DNA of 64,000 nt from Rummeliibacillus pycnus_A (lineage in GTDB: Bacteria; Bacillota; Bacilli; Bacillales_A; Planococcaceae). Under the pieces are notes generated by a model. That model ran no database searches. It saw only the letters and a program-made list of their open reading frames with translations, and was not told where the DNA came from. How positions within the stretch are numbered: the stretch's first letter is position 1; each line of letters opens with the position of its first letter. This document shows positions 35,711 to 44,985 of the stretch, in pieces. Location: assembly GCF_044359855.1 (NCBI RefSeq), contig NZ_CP132291.1, forward strand, positions 1,054,001 to 1,118,000, written 5' to 3'. The translations under genes were made by a program, and so were the position numbers.

Positions 35711-35725
35711 TTGCACACCATGCAA
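35711..35725. promoter_or_regulatory. Candidate BkdR upstream activating site
   Basis: TTGCA-CACCA-TGCAA inverted repeat about 65-80 bases upstream of the -24 element, the usual place for an enhancer-binding protein. Confidence 0.5.
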
Positions 35726-35741
35726 CTTTTTGCGCGTCATT

Positions 35742-37793
35742 TTATGCAAGTTCATATTTTTCTAATTTATAATATAAACTTCTTAAAGAGATATTAAGTA
35801 TTTTTGCGGTTTTTGTTTTATTATGCTGACAACTTTCTAATGCTTGATATATGATTTGTTTTTCAAAATGATTAATCCGTTCTTCTAATGTACCTTCAAC
35901 ATTCAATTCATTGGCAATCCTTTTTTCATCCAAATCCTTTTGATTTGTTGAAATGTGCAAATACCTTTCATGTAATTCTGTTTCATTTATCGGCATGTAA
36001 ATCATTGCACGTCCAATTACATTTTCTAATTCACGTACATTCCCTGGCCAACGGTAGGACTTTAATCTTTGTAAAACAGTTGGTGTTATGCTCGTAACAT
36101 TTCTTCCATACTCACGATTTAGTTTCGAAAGAAGCCGTTCTACAAGTTGGGGTATATCCTCTAATCGTTTTCGTAATGGTGGAATATAAATCGGCATTCG
36201 ATTCAAACGATAATAAAGATCCTCGCGGAAAGTATGATCATGCAAAGCTTTTTCCATATTGACATTTGTCGCTGCAATAATTCGCACATCGATTGGGATT
36301 GGTTTTGAGCCACCTACCCGAACAATTTCTTTTTCCTGTAGGACTCGCAATAATTTCGCTTGCGTACTTAGCGAAAGCTCACCAATCTCATCTAAAAAAA
36401 TACTTCCTTTATTTGCTTCTTCAAATAACCCGCGTTTGCCACCTTTTTTTGCTCCAGTAAATGCCCCGTCTTCATACCCAAATAGTTCACTTTCTAAAAG
36501 ATTCTCAGCGATTGCAGCACAATTTACGCGGATAAACTTTTCGTAATGACGATTACTTTCACTATGAATCGCATGCGCGAAGAGTTCTTTCCCTGTCCCT
36601 GATTCGCCTCTTAAAAATACTGTGACCGGCGTTTTAGCAGCTAATTTAGCTTGTTCAACAGCTAATTTCATTTCATCTGAATCTCCGATAATATCATCGA
36701 AAACGTATTTAGATTCTAACGTTCTAATAATTGTTTTTGCCTGATTTAACTCATTTGCTAACCTACGCATTTCTGTCACATCGTGAATAACGCCTACACT
36801 ACCTTTTAGTTTTTCTTCAACTATAATAGGAGCCACATTAACAATTACTTCTCTCTTATGAGGTCCAAGTCGCATATTCACACCACGAATCGGTTTTTTT
36901 GTTTCAATTACTTTTAAATGCATACTTTCCCCTTCAGAGATATCCGTTGTGGCTGGTTGGCCAATGATTTCTTCTGGTGATAATCCTGTAATCCGAGTAT
37001 ATGCGGGGTTTACTACGATCCCCCGTCCTTTTTCATCCACAACTGAAATAGCATCATCACTAGATTGTATTATCGCCTCTAGCATCGTTTTGATCTCTTT
37101 TAAATCTGTTATTTCTTCAGCTAATGCTACAACTTCTGAAATATCCTTAAAAATTGCTAAGACACCAATTTGCTGAGAATTTTCATCGATCATTGGAATA
37201 CGGGAAGTCACTAATCTTTTCCCTGTTTCTAATAGAAATTCTTGATTTGTTTCTGCAATTCCTGTTTCCATTACGCGCTCTATACCACGATCATGAATCA
37301 CAGTTGTAAAATGCTTTCCTATTGCATCTTCAATTGAAACTTCCGTCATTCTTGCAGCACTTTGGTTAAAAAATGTAATCACACCTTCTGGATTTACGCT
37401 AACCATGCCCTCTTCAATTGAATTAAAAATAATTTGCTGACGACGTGAAAAGTTTTGGAGTTTTTGAATATAGTATTCTTTTTCCTGTAAAAGTTGAACG
37501 ATAATCGCAGCTATTCCACCTGGAATTAGTATAGTATTTTTTGATACCGCTGTTAAAAGATCATCAAAAACCACACTTTCACCTGTTACATCAATAACCA
37601 TATCTAACGGATAATGCAAAAAGTCACGCCAATTACTACTTGTCTCAATGCCGGCTTTCCTTGCTGCTGCAATTCCTGGCGCATCTTCCCTTATATCTAC
37701 CACTGCAACAGTTTGCAAATTTGTTGAATGGGCTAACAGCTTTAATATAGCCATCCCACCGCTCCCCGCACCAACAATCATTATTCTATGCAA
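35742..37793 (-). CDS. bkdR: Sigma-54-dependent activator BkdR
   Basis: A 683-residue enhancer-binding protein. The N-terminus has a Rossmann-like segment (MIVGAGSGGMAILKLLAH); two PAS domains follow (about 115-225 and 235-345); the AAA+ domain has GESGTGKE (around residue 400) and the sigma-54 contact GAFTGA; a Fis-type HTH closes the protein (NKTKTAKILNISLRSLYYKL). Activates the adjacent bkd operon, probably in response to branched-chain amino acids sensed by the N-terminal domains. Confidence 0.93.
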   Translation of the reverse strand: MHRIMIVGAGSGGMAILKLLAHSTNLQTVAVVDIREDAPGIAAARKAGIETSSNWRDFLHYPLDMVIDVTGESVVFDDLLTAVSKNTILIPGGIAAIIVQLLQEKEYYIQKLQNFSRRQQIIFNSIEEGMVSVNPEGVITFFNQSAARMTEVSIEDAIGKHFTTVIHDRGIERVMETGIAETNQEFLLETGKRLVTSRIPMIDENSQQIGVLAIFKDISEVVALAEEITDLKEIKTMLEAIIQSSDDAISVVDEKGRGIVVNPAYTRITGLSPEEIIGQPATTDISEGESMHLKVIETKKPIRGVNMRLGPHKREVIVNVAPIIVEEKLKGSVGVIHDVTEMRRLANELNQAKTIIRTLESKYVFDDIIGDSDEMKLAVEQAKLAAKTPVTVFLRGESGTGKELFAHAIHSESNRHYEKFIRVNCAAIAENLLESELFGYEDGAFTGAKKGGKRGLFEEANKGSIFLDEIGELSLSTQAKLLRVLQEKEIVRVGGSKPIPIDVRIIAATNVNMEKALHDHTFREDLYYRLNRMPIYIPPLRKRLEDIPQLVERLLSKLNREYGRNVTSITPTVLQRLKSYRWPGNVRELENVIGRAMIYMPINETELHERYLHISTNQKDLDEKRIANELNVEGTLEERINHFEKQIIYQALESCQHNKTKTAKILNISLRSLYYKLEKYELA

Positions 37794-37925
37794 ATTTATT
37801 CACTTCCTATCTACTAAATGCAAATTTTTTCAAGAATTGATTGATATTATCTTAACCAATGTTTCAGCCCTTGACAATCAAAGCATTACACGTGAGAATA
37901 AAATAGATTAGAGGAGTGGACGAAA

Positions 37926-38171
37926 ATGGGTCGTTTTATAGCTTTTGTCATTTTGGCAATTCCTGCAATAATGGCTGCTGTTGGGATTAAATTAATGCGT
38001 GATACGTTTTTCGCGAAACTATTTGATCCAATTCCATATCTATGGCTTCAATTTGTTGTAGGAATAGTGTTATTTCTATTGGGATTTGGCTTCTTTGCAG
38101 GTTTTTTATTGAATCGAGACCGTAAAAACGGACGAGTTGCACCAAAATACACTAAGAACAAAGAAAACTAG
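37926..38171 (+). CDS. yqzF: DUF2627 protein YqzF
   Basis: An 81-residue two-helix membrane protein (MGRFIAFVILAIPAIMAAVG; LWLQFVVGIVLFLLGFGFFA) ending in a basic tail. It sits divergently from bkdR, as yqzF does in B. subtilis. Function unknown. Confidence 0.9.
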   Translation: MGRFIAFVILAIPAIMAAVGIKLMRDTFFAKLFDPIPYLWLQFVVGIVLFLLGFGFFAGFLLNRDRKNGRVAPKYTKNKEN

Positions 38172-38187
38172 AAAATGATTGTATTAA

Positions 38188-38220
38188 AAACGCAAGGATC
38201 ACAAAGATCCTTGCGTTTTT
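38188..38220. terminator. Bidirectional terminator between yqzF and yqiK
   Basis: AAAACGCAAGGATC and GATCCTTGCGTTTT form a perfect stem with A/T flanks on both sides. Confidence 0.9.
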
Positions 38221-38245
38221 AATATTCATTTGCTAAAATCACATT

Positions 38246-38977
38246 TTAGAAATTGCCGTCCTTTTTTTGTGCTTCACGAACACTTTGCGGATAATCTGTG
38301 ATCCAACCAATCACTGCTTTATGGGGAGAGGCAATATATTTTTCGTTCCCATTAATATTATAGAAACGACATCTCTTTTCTTGGCGTAAGCACGCATCCA
38401 AATATTTTTCTTTATAATAGCGAGATTTATTGGCATGAATTGTATCAATATAAGGGATTTGATCTAATTCATCCCAATTGAGCAACTTCGTTGCGATTAA
38501 TGCCGTTTCAATATTTGGTGCAAATCTTTTGGCTTTTTCTAGTAATTCCGAATGAAATGACGAAAAATGTAATCCATCAATATTCTTACACTTTTCAACT
38601 GCAATTTTCAAAGCTTTCTCATTTTCCAAAAATGATTCCTTTAGCTCCACATTTAAGGGTACTAAATGATTTTTATGCCAAGCTAATAATTCATCGAGCG
38701 TTAATATTCTAGGTCCTTTTAATCTTCGTAGAAATAATTTACCAACTCTCAACCGTTTGATTTCTTCTAAAGATAAACTGGAAACTAAACCATTCTTTCC
38801 GGTAAGTCGTCTGAGATTTAAATCATGTACGACGATTGGAATATTATCCTTTGTCGTTTGTATATCAAGTTCTATTCCATCGGCTTTCATTTCAAGTGCA
38901 AGGTCAAAAGCTTCAAGAGAATTTTCAATCGCATTTGCGGATGCACCTCGATGGGCGAATACAAGTGCTCTAGACAT
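38246..38977 (-). CDS. Glycerophosphodiester phosphodiesterase (YqiK-like)
   Basis: 243 residues of the GDPD family: AHRGASANAIENSLEAFDLA with the catalytic His-Arg, GIELDIQTTKDNIPIVVHD with metal-binding acidic residues, and NVELKE. Hydrolyses glycerophosphodiesters to glycerol-3-phosphate. No signal peptide, so cytosolic. Overlaps the stop of the DUF342 gene by eight bases. Confidence 0.9.
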   Translation of the reverse strand: MSRALVFAHRGASANAIENSLEAFDLALEMKADGIELDIQTTKDNIPIVVHDLNLRRLTGKNGLVSSLSLEEIKRLRVGKLFLRRLKGPRILTLDELLAWHKNHLVPLNVELKESFLENEKALKIAVEKCKNIDGLHFSSFHSELLEKAKRFAPNIETALIATKLLNWDELDQIPYIDTIHANKSRYYKEKYLDACLRQEKRCRFYNINGNEKYIASPHKAVIGWITDYPQSVREAQKKDGNF

Positions 38978-40562
38978 TTATTTCACCATTCTCCAATTTG
39001 AATTTCCCACAAGTTGTATGATTCAGCGTTGTCGACTTTTTCCCAATCTGAATATATGTTCCTGGGAACGCTTCCTTTGTAATATGAATCATTTCATCTC
39101 CCATGGTTTTAATTTGATATGCTATCTCATTCATCTCAACTTCAAGACGCTTAAATTCTGATTCTTTTTCGTTGATTTTTTCTATAATATCATCATATGT
39201 TTTTCGTTGTGCTTCGTTCATATGGTCTAACAAAGGCTTGAGTGAAAATACTTTTTCATCTAAGTCAGCAATTTCTCCTTCCAACTTTATTATTTTCTCT
39301 CTTCTTTCTTTGATTAATTTCGCACTCTCTATTCGATCTGGTATCATGATGATCAGTTCCGTTTTTCTTTCTAATCGATTTCCAGACATAGCTGAATGAA
39401 TAGAATGCGTTGCTTCTGCGCGACCACCTATTATTTTACCTTGCTGCTCATTTACATATATATTTTGCGCTTTAATATCTGAACCCATTGCATATGAGCC
39501 AATAAAGATATCCTTTAAAGCTTTCAATGTACTATCATTCGCATGTTTTACATAAATATTCCCGCAAGCACGTACTACTGTCTCACCATTCCCGAAAATA
39601 CCTCCGCGAATATAGACATCTCCACTAGTTGATTCAATTAGTTTAGGGCCAGTTACTCCTTCTTGGCCTTCTATTTGAATATCTCCCGTTGCCACAACTG
39701 AATAACCTGGCATTATACTTCCTTTTACTGTAATTGAACCATCAAATGTTAAATTACCTGTTTCTAAACCAACATCATTTTTCACAAGAAGATGTTTTTG
39801 TATCGAAAAAGTTCCATTAGTATAATCAATTACGCCACTATCAATCGCTCTAATAACCATTTTGCCATCTTCTTCTTGTTCATAAACGGAAGCAACTTCA
39901 AAATTCAATGGAATGTCCTCACCGTCTATAGCAGGTATCTCTTCTCCTAATACATTTTTTCCAGGTATTCCAGGTTGCGCAGGTATTTTCTCCCCTAACC
40001 AAGCATCCTTTTCAATCTCATAAATAAAATTCATATCTAAGTAATCTGCACGTCCATCTTCTAAAATTTGAGGCTTTTTTTCAGGAATATTAATATAAGT
40101 AATTTTCGCATCTTCACCTTTTTTCGCTGGTAAACCCGCAGCTATAATTATTGATTTTTCTGACATTACCGTTTCAAAGGATACTGAATAAATGCCAAAT
40201 TGTATCCCTACATTTTCTGCGACTTCTTTTATTTGACGATTCATGCTTTCTTCATCATGAAAAATAGTTGAAGGATCCTCGTTGATATACATTGTAGCTT
40301 TCATACAATCTTTTGAAATCTCAATCTCAATTGGTGGTAACCAGCTACCAATTTCCACACGTTCATCTGAGCCTAAACTCAAAGCTGTTCTTAGTACAGC
40401 AAAGCTTGCTAATTTAATTCTTTTATATTTTTGTAAAATTGTATCAAAGTCTTTTAAAGAAAAACCCTCTTTTTTCACTTCGATATACACAATCGATTGG
40501 TCTTCTGTTAATAATATGTAATCGTTCTCATAAATTTGCAAAAAAAACTCCATCCTCCCCAT
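38970..40562 (-). CDS. FapA/DUF342 family protein
   Basis: About 530 residues. The middle (roughly 190-370) is a beta-helix with repeated short units such as GNLTFDGSITVKGSIMPGYS, VVATGDIQIEGQEGV and GGIFGNGETVVRACGNIYVK. A coiled coil follows (KLEGEIADLDEKVFSLKPLL). This is the FapA/DUF342 layout; the role is unclear, although flagellar or polymer-related functions have been suggested for relatives. The start is uncertain: GGGGAGGATGGAG lies between the ATG at 40562 and a possible TTG at about 40541. Confidence 0.85.
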   Translation of the reverse strand: MGRMEFFLQIYENDYILLTEDQSIVYIEVKKEGFSLKDFDTILQKYKRIKLASFAVLRTALSLGSDERVEIGSWLPPIEIEISKDCMKATMYINEDPSTIFHDEESMNRQIKEVAENVGIQFGIYSVSFETVMSEKSIIIAAGLPAKKGEDAKITYINIPEKKPQILEDGRADYLDMNFIYEIEKDAWLGEKIPAQPGIPGKNVLGEEIPAIDGEDIPLNFEVASVYEQEEDGKMVIRAIDSGVIDYTNGTFSIQKHLLVKNDVGLETGNLTFDGSITVKGSIMPGYSVVATGDIQIEGQEGVTGPKLIESTSGDVYIRGGIFGNGETVVRACGNIYVKHANDSTLKALKDIFIGSYAMGSDIKAQNIYVNEQQGKIIGGRAEATHSIHSAMSGNRLERKTELIIMIPDRIESAKLIKERREKIIKLEGEIADLDEKVFSLKPLLDHMNEAQRKTYDDIIEKINEKESEFKRLEVEMNEIAYQIKTMGDEMIHITKEAFPGTYIQIGKKSTTLNHTTCGKFKLENGEINV

Positions 40563-41005
40563 TGTGTCTGTATTATATCATCGTAATAATTTGAAATTAT
40601 TTTAATTTTCCTTTTAAAAAACTGATTATTTTTTACCATTTAACAATTAATCACTTACTATTTCAAGTTCCATTAGAACCATTCTTTTACAAATAATTCT
40701 ATATAAAAAAAATGGTTTTGTAAAATATATTATACTAATATTTGAAATAATAACATTGATTAATATTGATTATATATCGTTAAGATCAACTTACGCTTTC
40801 CAACGATTTCACTATGGTAATATAGTAAAATGCTAAACTTAATACTTTACCATTTGGATAGTAATAGCTTTAGATATTAAGCTAATAAATAAGTTCTTTT
40901 AGCGCCACATCTACTTGATTTATTCTCAATAAAAGTTGAATATACTAAGTTACCAAAGAAGTCATTTATACTCCTAGTTCACCCCAAAACCCTTTTAAAA
41001 AAACA
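40563..41005. other. AT-rich intergenic region, no gene seen
   Basis: Very AT-rich; contains only short, weak inverted repeats (TTTTACAAA near 40686 with TTTGTAAAA-like sequence near 40720). Confidence 0.5.
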
Positions 41006-41296
41006 CTATAAAAAATGAATAATGATTGGAATTACTAATAATAAAAAAGCAATCGACAGTATAGCCCATGTTATTTTATTCGGTAACTTCTTACTACCTT
41101 TTGTGTAAAATCCAGTAAATTGGAATTTATTACTATAAATCACAAAGATAATAAGAAGCAACGCTAGTGTAACGAGTAATAGGTAATGGTCCGTTTCAAT
41201 TCCGATTAAATGATACAAATTATTTATGGGATAGTAGAAAATGGCGAAAAATAGAAATAGTAAAATCAATACTCTACAAAATTCAAATAGAATCAT
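41006..41296 (-). CDS. Small membrane protein, unknown
   Basis: 96 residues with three hydrophobic segments (about 5-22, 38-54, 74-95) and a basic loop FYTKGSKKLPNK. AAGGAGCTGAAG before the ATG. No family recognised. Confidence 0.6.
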   Translation of the reverse strand: MILFEFCRVLILLFLFFAIFYYPINNLYHLIGIETDHYLLLVTLALLLIIFVIYSNKFQFTGFYTKGSKKLPNKITWAILSIAFLLLVIPIIIHFL

Positions 41297-41370
41297 TCGC
41301 TTCAGCTCCTTTTATTTACAATATTAATTAACCTATTCATGCGTTTCTCCATTAAAAAATAACTGTTACC

Positions 41371-41548
41371 CGCTACGGATTGCTCGCTTTCCTGCGGGCG
41401 TGCGCTGAGCCGCTTCGGGGCAACAGGATGTTGGTCGCGGAGTCGTTGCCACATGACGTGGCGTTCTTAGACTCCGTTCCTCAAACGCTACGTGCAGGGT
41501 CTCAGCTGCCACACTTTTCCCGCGGGAGTCGAGCAATCCTCCGCTACA
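41371..41548. repeat. GC-rich palindromic intergenic repeat, copy 3
   Basis: Ends CGCTACGGATTGCTCGCTTT and GAGCAATCCTCCGCTAC are inverted. Core contains GCAGGGTCTCAGCT and CCCGCGGGAGTCGAG. Confidence 0.85.
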
Positions 41549-41719
41549 ATCAATAAACAATGAGACACAAGCATCTTGAAAGTAATATTACAGAAGAATA
41601 TTCGTCCTTTTTTATCTAATCAACACACTTGTAATCTATTTGAATTAATTTTATAAGTCCATTTTCGGTTTTTAAATACAAATTGCAACACTCTATCTTT
41701 TCAATGTTCAGATTTTGAT

Positions 41720-41810
41720 ATCCCTTTACAGACGGAGCTTTCCACCGGCTTAGCTTCAGTCTCCTCGTTGAAATCTGCATCTCGCAGCACACTTCGACTT
41801 AGAAGCACTA
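41720..41810. repeat. GC-rich intergenic repeat, copy 4 (partial)
   Basis: TTTACAGACGGAGCTTTCCA then CCGGCTTAGCTTCAGT and TCCTCG match the left half of copy 2; the right half is missing. Left-flank similarity to copy 2 extends to about 41655. Confidence 0.65.
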
Positions 41811-41823
41811 TGTTCTCATTGAT

Positions 41824-42198
41824 TCAATTATGTACATCAAAATATTTTATTATGACTAAAAATAAGATTGTGAAAATAAGGAAAACTAACGTAATAATAT
41901 ATTCCTTACTCTGTCTATCATATTTCCATTCTATAAATCCACGGAATAATGTACTAACGACAAAATATATTAGCACGCTTCCGAACCATAGATCGCCTTT
42001 TAAAAAAACTTGTACTGCCAGAATAAATAAAAATATTATTAATAAAAATAATTCACCACGTTTTTGAAAGTCATTGATTGGCCCATATCTTTTCAAAGCT
42101 TTTCTATCAGTTCTTAATAATTTTCGAAGTAATATTTCAATTGCAAAACCAATGATCAAAAAAATTACAAACAAACATATCATCTTTAAAATACTCAA
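41824..42198 (-). CDS. DUF4181 membrane protein
   Basis: 124 residues with four hydrophobic segments. IEILLRKLLRTDRKALKRYG and FRGFIEWKYDRQSKEYIITL match the DUF4181 family of Bacillales. Function unknown. Monocistronic. Confidence 0.8.
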   Translation of the reverse strand: MSILKMICLFVIFLIIGFAIEILLRKLLRTDRKALKRYGPINDFQKRGELFLLIIFLFILAVQVFLKGDLWFGSVLIYFVVSTLFRGFIEWKYDRQSKEYIITLVFLIFTILFLVIIKYFDVHN

Positions 42199-42456
42199 TA
42201 CGCTTTCCTCCTAATCCAAAGACCTTTTTTAAAATGAGATTGAATTAATCCTTTTCTAAATATAGATATATTATACTATAAATATTTTCCAATTCCTTTT
42301 ATATACTCAATTCAAACACGATATTTTAACTTTCCTTAGCAACAAAAACCTATATAAAAACTCATCTGACAGTACTAACAAATAGCAGTATGGCATTCTC
42401 AATAGACTACAAAAAAACGCATCTCCATTTATTAAACATCATGTTCCGATTGCAAA

Positions 42457-42520
42457 ATAAAAAGCCAACTGATCTCAGCTGACTGTTTTCTTTTTATTAA
42501 ACTAAGCCCCGTCACTTTAA
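42457..42520. repeat. Terminator-like module, second copy
   Basis: AAAATAAAAAGCCAACTGAT, a CAGCTGACT arm, then CTTTTTATTAAACTAAG; close match to 4230-4280 and partly to 5707-5765. Confidence 0.6.
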
Positions 42521-42620
42521 TAAGAAAATCAACAACAAGTTACGTTCAGCCAAAAAGATATTATTTCTTAAGTGTTATGATAGATTAATATTAATTTATA
42601 CATAATTAGGAGCTGCTAAA

Positions 42621-43169
42621 ATGTGGAAAGATAAAAAGGTTGGTGGTTATTTGATGAATAAGGATTTTTATAAAGGTGAGAATTTTTGGAATACGGAACC
42701 TAAAAATAAGCGTATCGAATACCCTTTCAATGATGAAATAATAAAAAAAGCTGAAAATATATTAGATGTTCACTTCCCATCTTCATTTATTGAACTGATG
42801 AAAAAACAAAATGGTGGTGAACTTAACTATCCTTATTTTACAGAATACAAAGAGGTCCTTCCTAGCATAGAGCCAATTCATTTTGAAAAAGATGATATGA
42901 GTATATTATCTTCCAAAGAATTTTTAGAAGAATCAGATCTTCCACAAGAATTAATTGTTCTTTGGACAGATTTTCATCAATGGGTCGTTTTAGATTATCG
43001 AAAAGGGAATGAACAACCATCAGTTGTATATATAGTAGAAAACTATTTTACTGAGGAAATAGAATGGGAATTTCATAAAATTGCGGACACTTTTGATGAC
43101 TTATTAAATCAATTGTTTCGAATAAGTCCGAAAAAAGCAAAGAAAAGAAAAGCTTTCTTTAAACGATAA
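42621..43169 (+). CDS. SMI1/KNR4 (SUKH) family protein
   Basis: 182 residues with the SUKH signature: ILDVHFPSSFIELMKKQNGG (FPxxY/FxxxxxxxNGG type) and LPQELIVLWTDFHQWVVLDY. SUKH proteins often serve as immunity proteins for polymorphic toxins. AGGAGCTGCTAAA precedes the ATG. No toxin gene is adjacent, so it may be an orphan immunity gene. A basic C-terminus KKAKKRKAFFKR is present. Confidence 0.85.
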   Translation: MWKDKKVGGYLMNKDFYKGENFWNTEPKNKRIEYPFNDEIIKKAENILDVHFPSSFIELMKKQNGGELNYPYFTEYKEVLPSIEPIHFEKDDMSILSSKEFLEESDLPQELIVLWTDFHQWVVLDYRKGNEQPSVVYIVENYFTEEIEWEFHKIADTFDDLLNQLFRISPKKAKKRKAFFKR

Positions 43170-43341
43170 AGAAGGACAAGAAGCATTTGAAGAAATTACG
43201 AAAGAAATTAACAAATTAGAGCCTGAAGCAAGGTGTATTCTTTTGAATAGAATTTCAATTGAATATTTCGGCATTGATAGACGTTCTAAAGCAGAAAAAT
43301 TAAGAGAAGAAAAATATCTAAAAATAATATGTAATTCTTAA
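43158..43341 (+). pseudogene. Remnant ORF overlapping the SUKH gene end
   Basis: Shifted relative to the SUKH gene, a frame continues NDKEGQEAFEEITKEINKLE, PEARCILLNRISIEYFGIDR and ends KYLKIICNS. It has no start of its own. It may be the tail of a second, lost SUKH-like gene fused by deletion. Confidence 0.4.
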
Positions 43342-43393
43342 AGGTGGCTATATTGGGACTGAACCCTTTAAATGAGACAGTCTCAAAAAAGCA

Positions 43394-44242
43394 TCATCCA
43401 ACCAGTTGTCGATAATGAATCGGCGACTGGTTGTTTAGTTTTATTTGGATTCGAGTATTGTTATAATAGGTTATATATTCTCGTACGGTTTGCTCTACAA
43501 TGGCGGTTGTAGTGCGAGTTAATCCATCGAGATAGAACGTTTCTGACTTAAGCGTCGCATGAAACGATTCAATTGGGGCATTATCAGCGGGCGTTCCTTT
43601 ACGGGACATGCTCATGGTAATGCCTTTTGCTTTTACTGCTCTTTGATACGTATAGGACGTATAAACCGATCCTTGATCGCTATGAAGAATACATCCTTCG
43701 GGTAAATTATCGATTTGAGACAGTGTATCCAGTACAAATGTTGTGTCCTGACAATCTCCAATCGAATACGCTACAATCTCACTGTTAAATACATCTAAAA
43801 TACTTGAAAGATATAATTGTTTGCCACCAAAAGGCAAGTAAGTAATATCGGTTACTAGTTTTTGAAGTGGCTGCGTTGCTGTAAATTCTCTGTTCATTAA
43901 GTTTTCAGCTACATGATAGGGCTGTCCAGTAGCTTTACGTTTTTTCACTTTCACACGACATTGCCAATTATATTTTTGCATAACACGTTGAACAACTTTA
44001 TGATTTACTAGTCGATCTTTTCGTAGAAGTGCTGTAATTTTTCGATAACCATATCTGAATTTATTTGATTTACATAAATCACCTATCTTTTGTTCAAGAG
44101 CTGTTTTTGATTTTTCATCGGTTGATAATTTCTTCCAACGATAATAAGTAGATCTTGGAACACCTAAATGAGCACAAATTGTTTGTATTGTTACTTTCCC
44201 TTTGTATGAATCGATTAAATCGACAGCTACTTGTCCAACCAC
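43394..44242 (-). CDS. IS3 transposase OrfB (DDE integrase)
   Basis: 282 residues. An HTH_21-like N-terminus (YRWKKLSTDEKSK...) precedes the rve integrase core with DDE residues in VTDITYLPFGGKQLYLSSIL, LHSDQGSVYTS and APIESFHATLKSE. Produced as an OrfAB fusion by -1 frameshifting; it has no ribosome binding site of its own. The reading frame is intact. Confidence 0.93.
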   Translation of the reverse strand: MVGQVAVDLIDSYKGKVTIQTICAHLGVPRSTYYRWKKLSTDEKSKTALEQKIGDLCKSNKFRYGYRKITALLRKDRLVNHKVVQRVMQKYNWQCRVKVKKRKATGQPYHVAENLMNREFTATQPLQKLVTDITYLPFGGKQLYLSSILDVFNSEIVAYSIGDCQDTTFVLDTLSQIDNLPEGCILHSDQGSVYTSYTYQRAVKAKGITMSMSRKGTPADNAPIESFHATLKSETFYLDGLTRTTTAIVEQTVREYITYYNNTRIQIKLNNQSPIHYRQLVG

Positions 44243-44562
44243 TTCCTCTCCAATTCTGCGTACTTTTTTAACACTTCAATCTGTTGTTTCAAATAGCGAT
44301 TCTCCTTTTCTAATCTTGACTGTTCGCTTTCATATTCAGGACCTTTACCGAAGGTATATTGTTTGCCAACTGGTTGTTCAAAGCGATGAATTTCTCCATT
44401 TCTATACCATCGCATCCATGTTTCTACTTGTGTTTTATTTCGAATGTTCAAAGTTTCCATTACTTTTCGTACTGGCACCCCCGCTAATCTCATCTCAATT
44501 GCTTTCATTTTTACTTCATACGGATAACTTACTCTTGTCCCCATTAGAAAAAGCACCTCCAA
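44227..44562 (-). CDS. IS3 transposase OrfA (HTH)
   Basis: 111 residues with an HTH_Tnp_1 domain (YPYEVKMKAIEMRLAGVPVR then KVMETLNIRNKTQVETWMR) and a leucine-zipper tail (QSRLEKENRYLKQQIEVLKK). Slippery AAAAAAG lies at 44263-44269 in the overlap with orfB. Confidence 0.9.
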   Translation of the reverse strand: MEVLFLMGTRVSYPYEVKMKAIEMRLAGVPVRKVMETLNIRNKTQVETWMRWYRNGEIHRFEQPVGKQYTFGKGPEYESEQSRLEKENRYLKQQIEVLKKYAELERKWLDK

Positions 44563-44814
44563 AGAAATAGTTAGGTAACTAATACCCGAATTCCTTTAAA
44601 GATGCTTTTTTGTTTTGTCTAACCCAATGGGGTCAGTTCAATTGTAGCTGCCTTTTTTATTTTCTGCAACTTGTGGCAGAATTACTTTCTTCCTTTTATG
44701 GTATAAAGCTATTACTCAAAAAGAGTAACACCTAGCCTTGATCCAAAAGAATCACAATACAACCTGAATGAATCTAGTTGTTACTTAATTTCAGTAATAT
44801 TATTTTCAATACAA

Positions 44815-44876
44815 CACAAAAAAGCACACCTCCATTTATTGAATTTATTTGTAAACTCAATAAATGGAAATGTGCT
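44815..44876 (-). terminator. Terminator downstream of spo0A
   Basis: Long stem: AGCACA..CCATTTATTGA and TCAATAAATGG..TGTGCT with T-run on the minus strand. Confidence 0.75.
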
Positions 44877-44985
44877 ATATAACACAATTATATTTAATTA
44901 GTTATAAGTTCAAAAAGTAGTTTATTGTTATATAGTTTTATTTTACATATAATTACAATTTACTATTACCCTTTTTTTAAACTCT

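Larger units (their letters stand above)
43355..44640 (-). mobile_element. IS3-family (IS150-type) insertion sequence
   Basis: About 1286 bp. The ends are imperfect inverted repeats: TGGGACTGAACCC at the left and TGAACTGACCCC (complement) at the right, both reaching AAAAAAGCATC about 40 bases inside. Contains overlapping orfA and orfB with an A6G slippage motif. No clear target duplication is seen, so the insertion may be old or rearranged. Confidence 0.9.

Noticed and set aside
41366..41560. 64-residue frame in the GC-rich repeat
   Set aside because: It lies wholly within the palindromic repeat copy 3; composition is due to the repeat, and no ribosome binding site is present.
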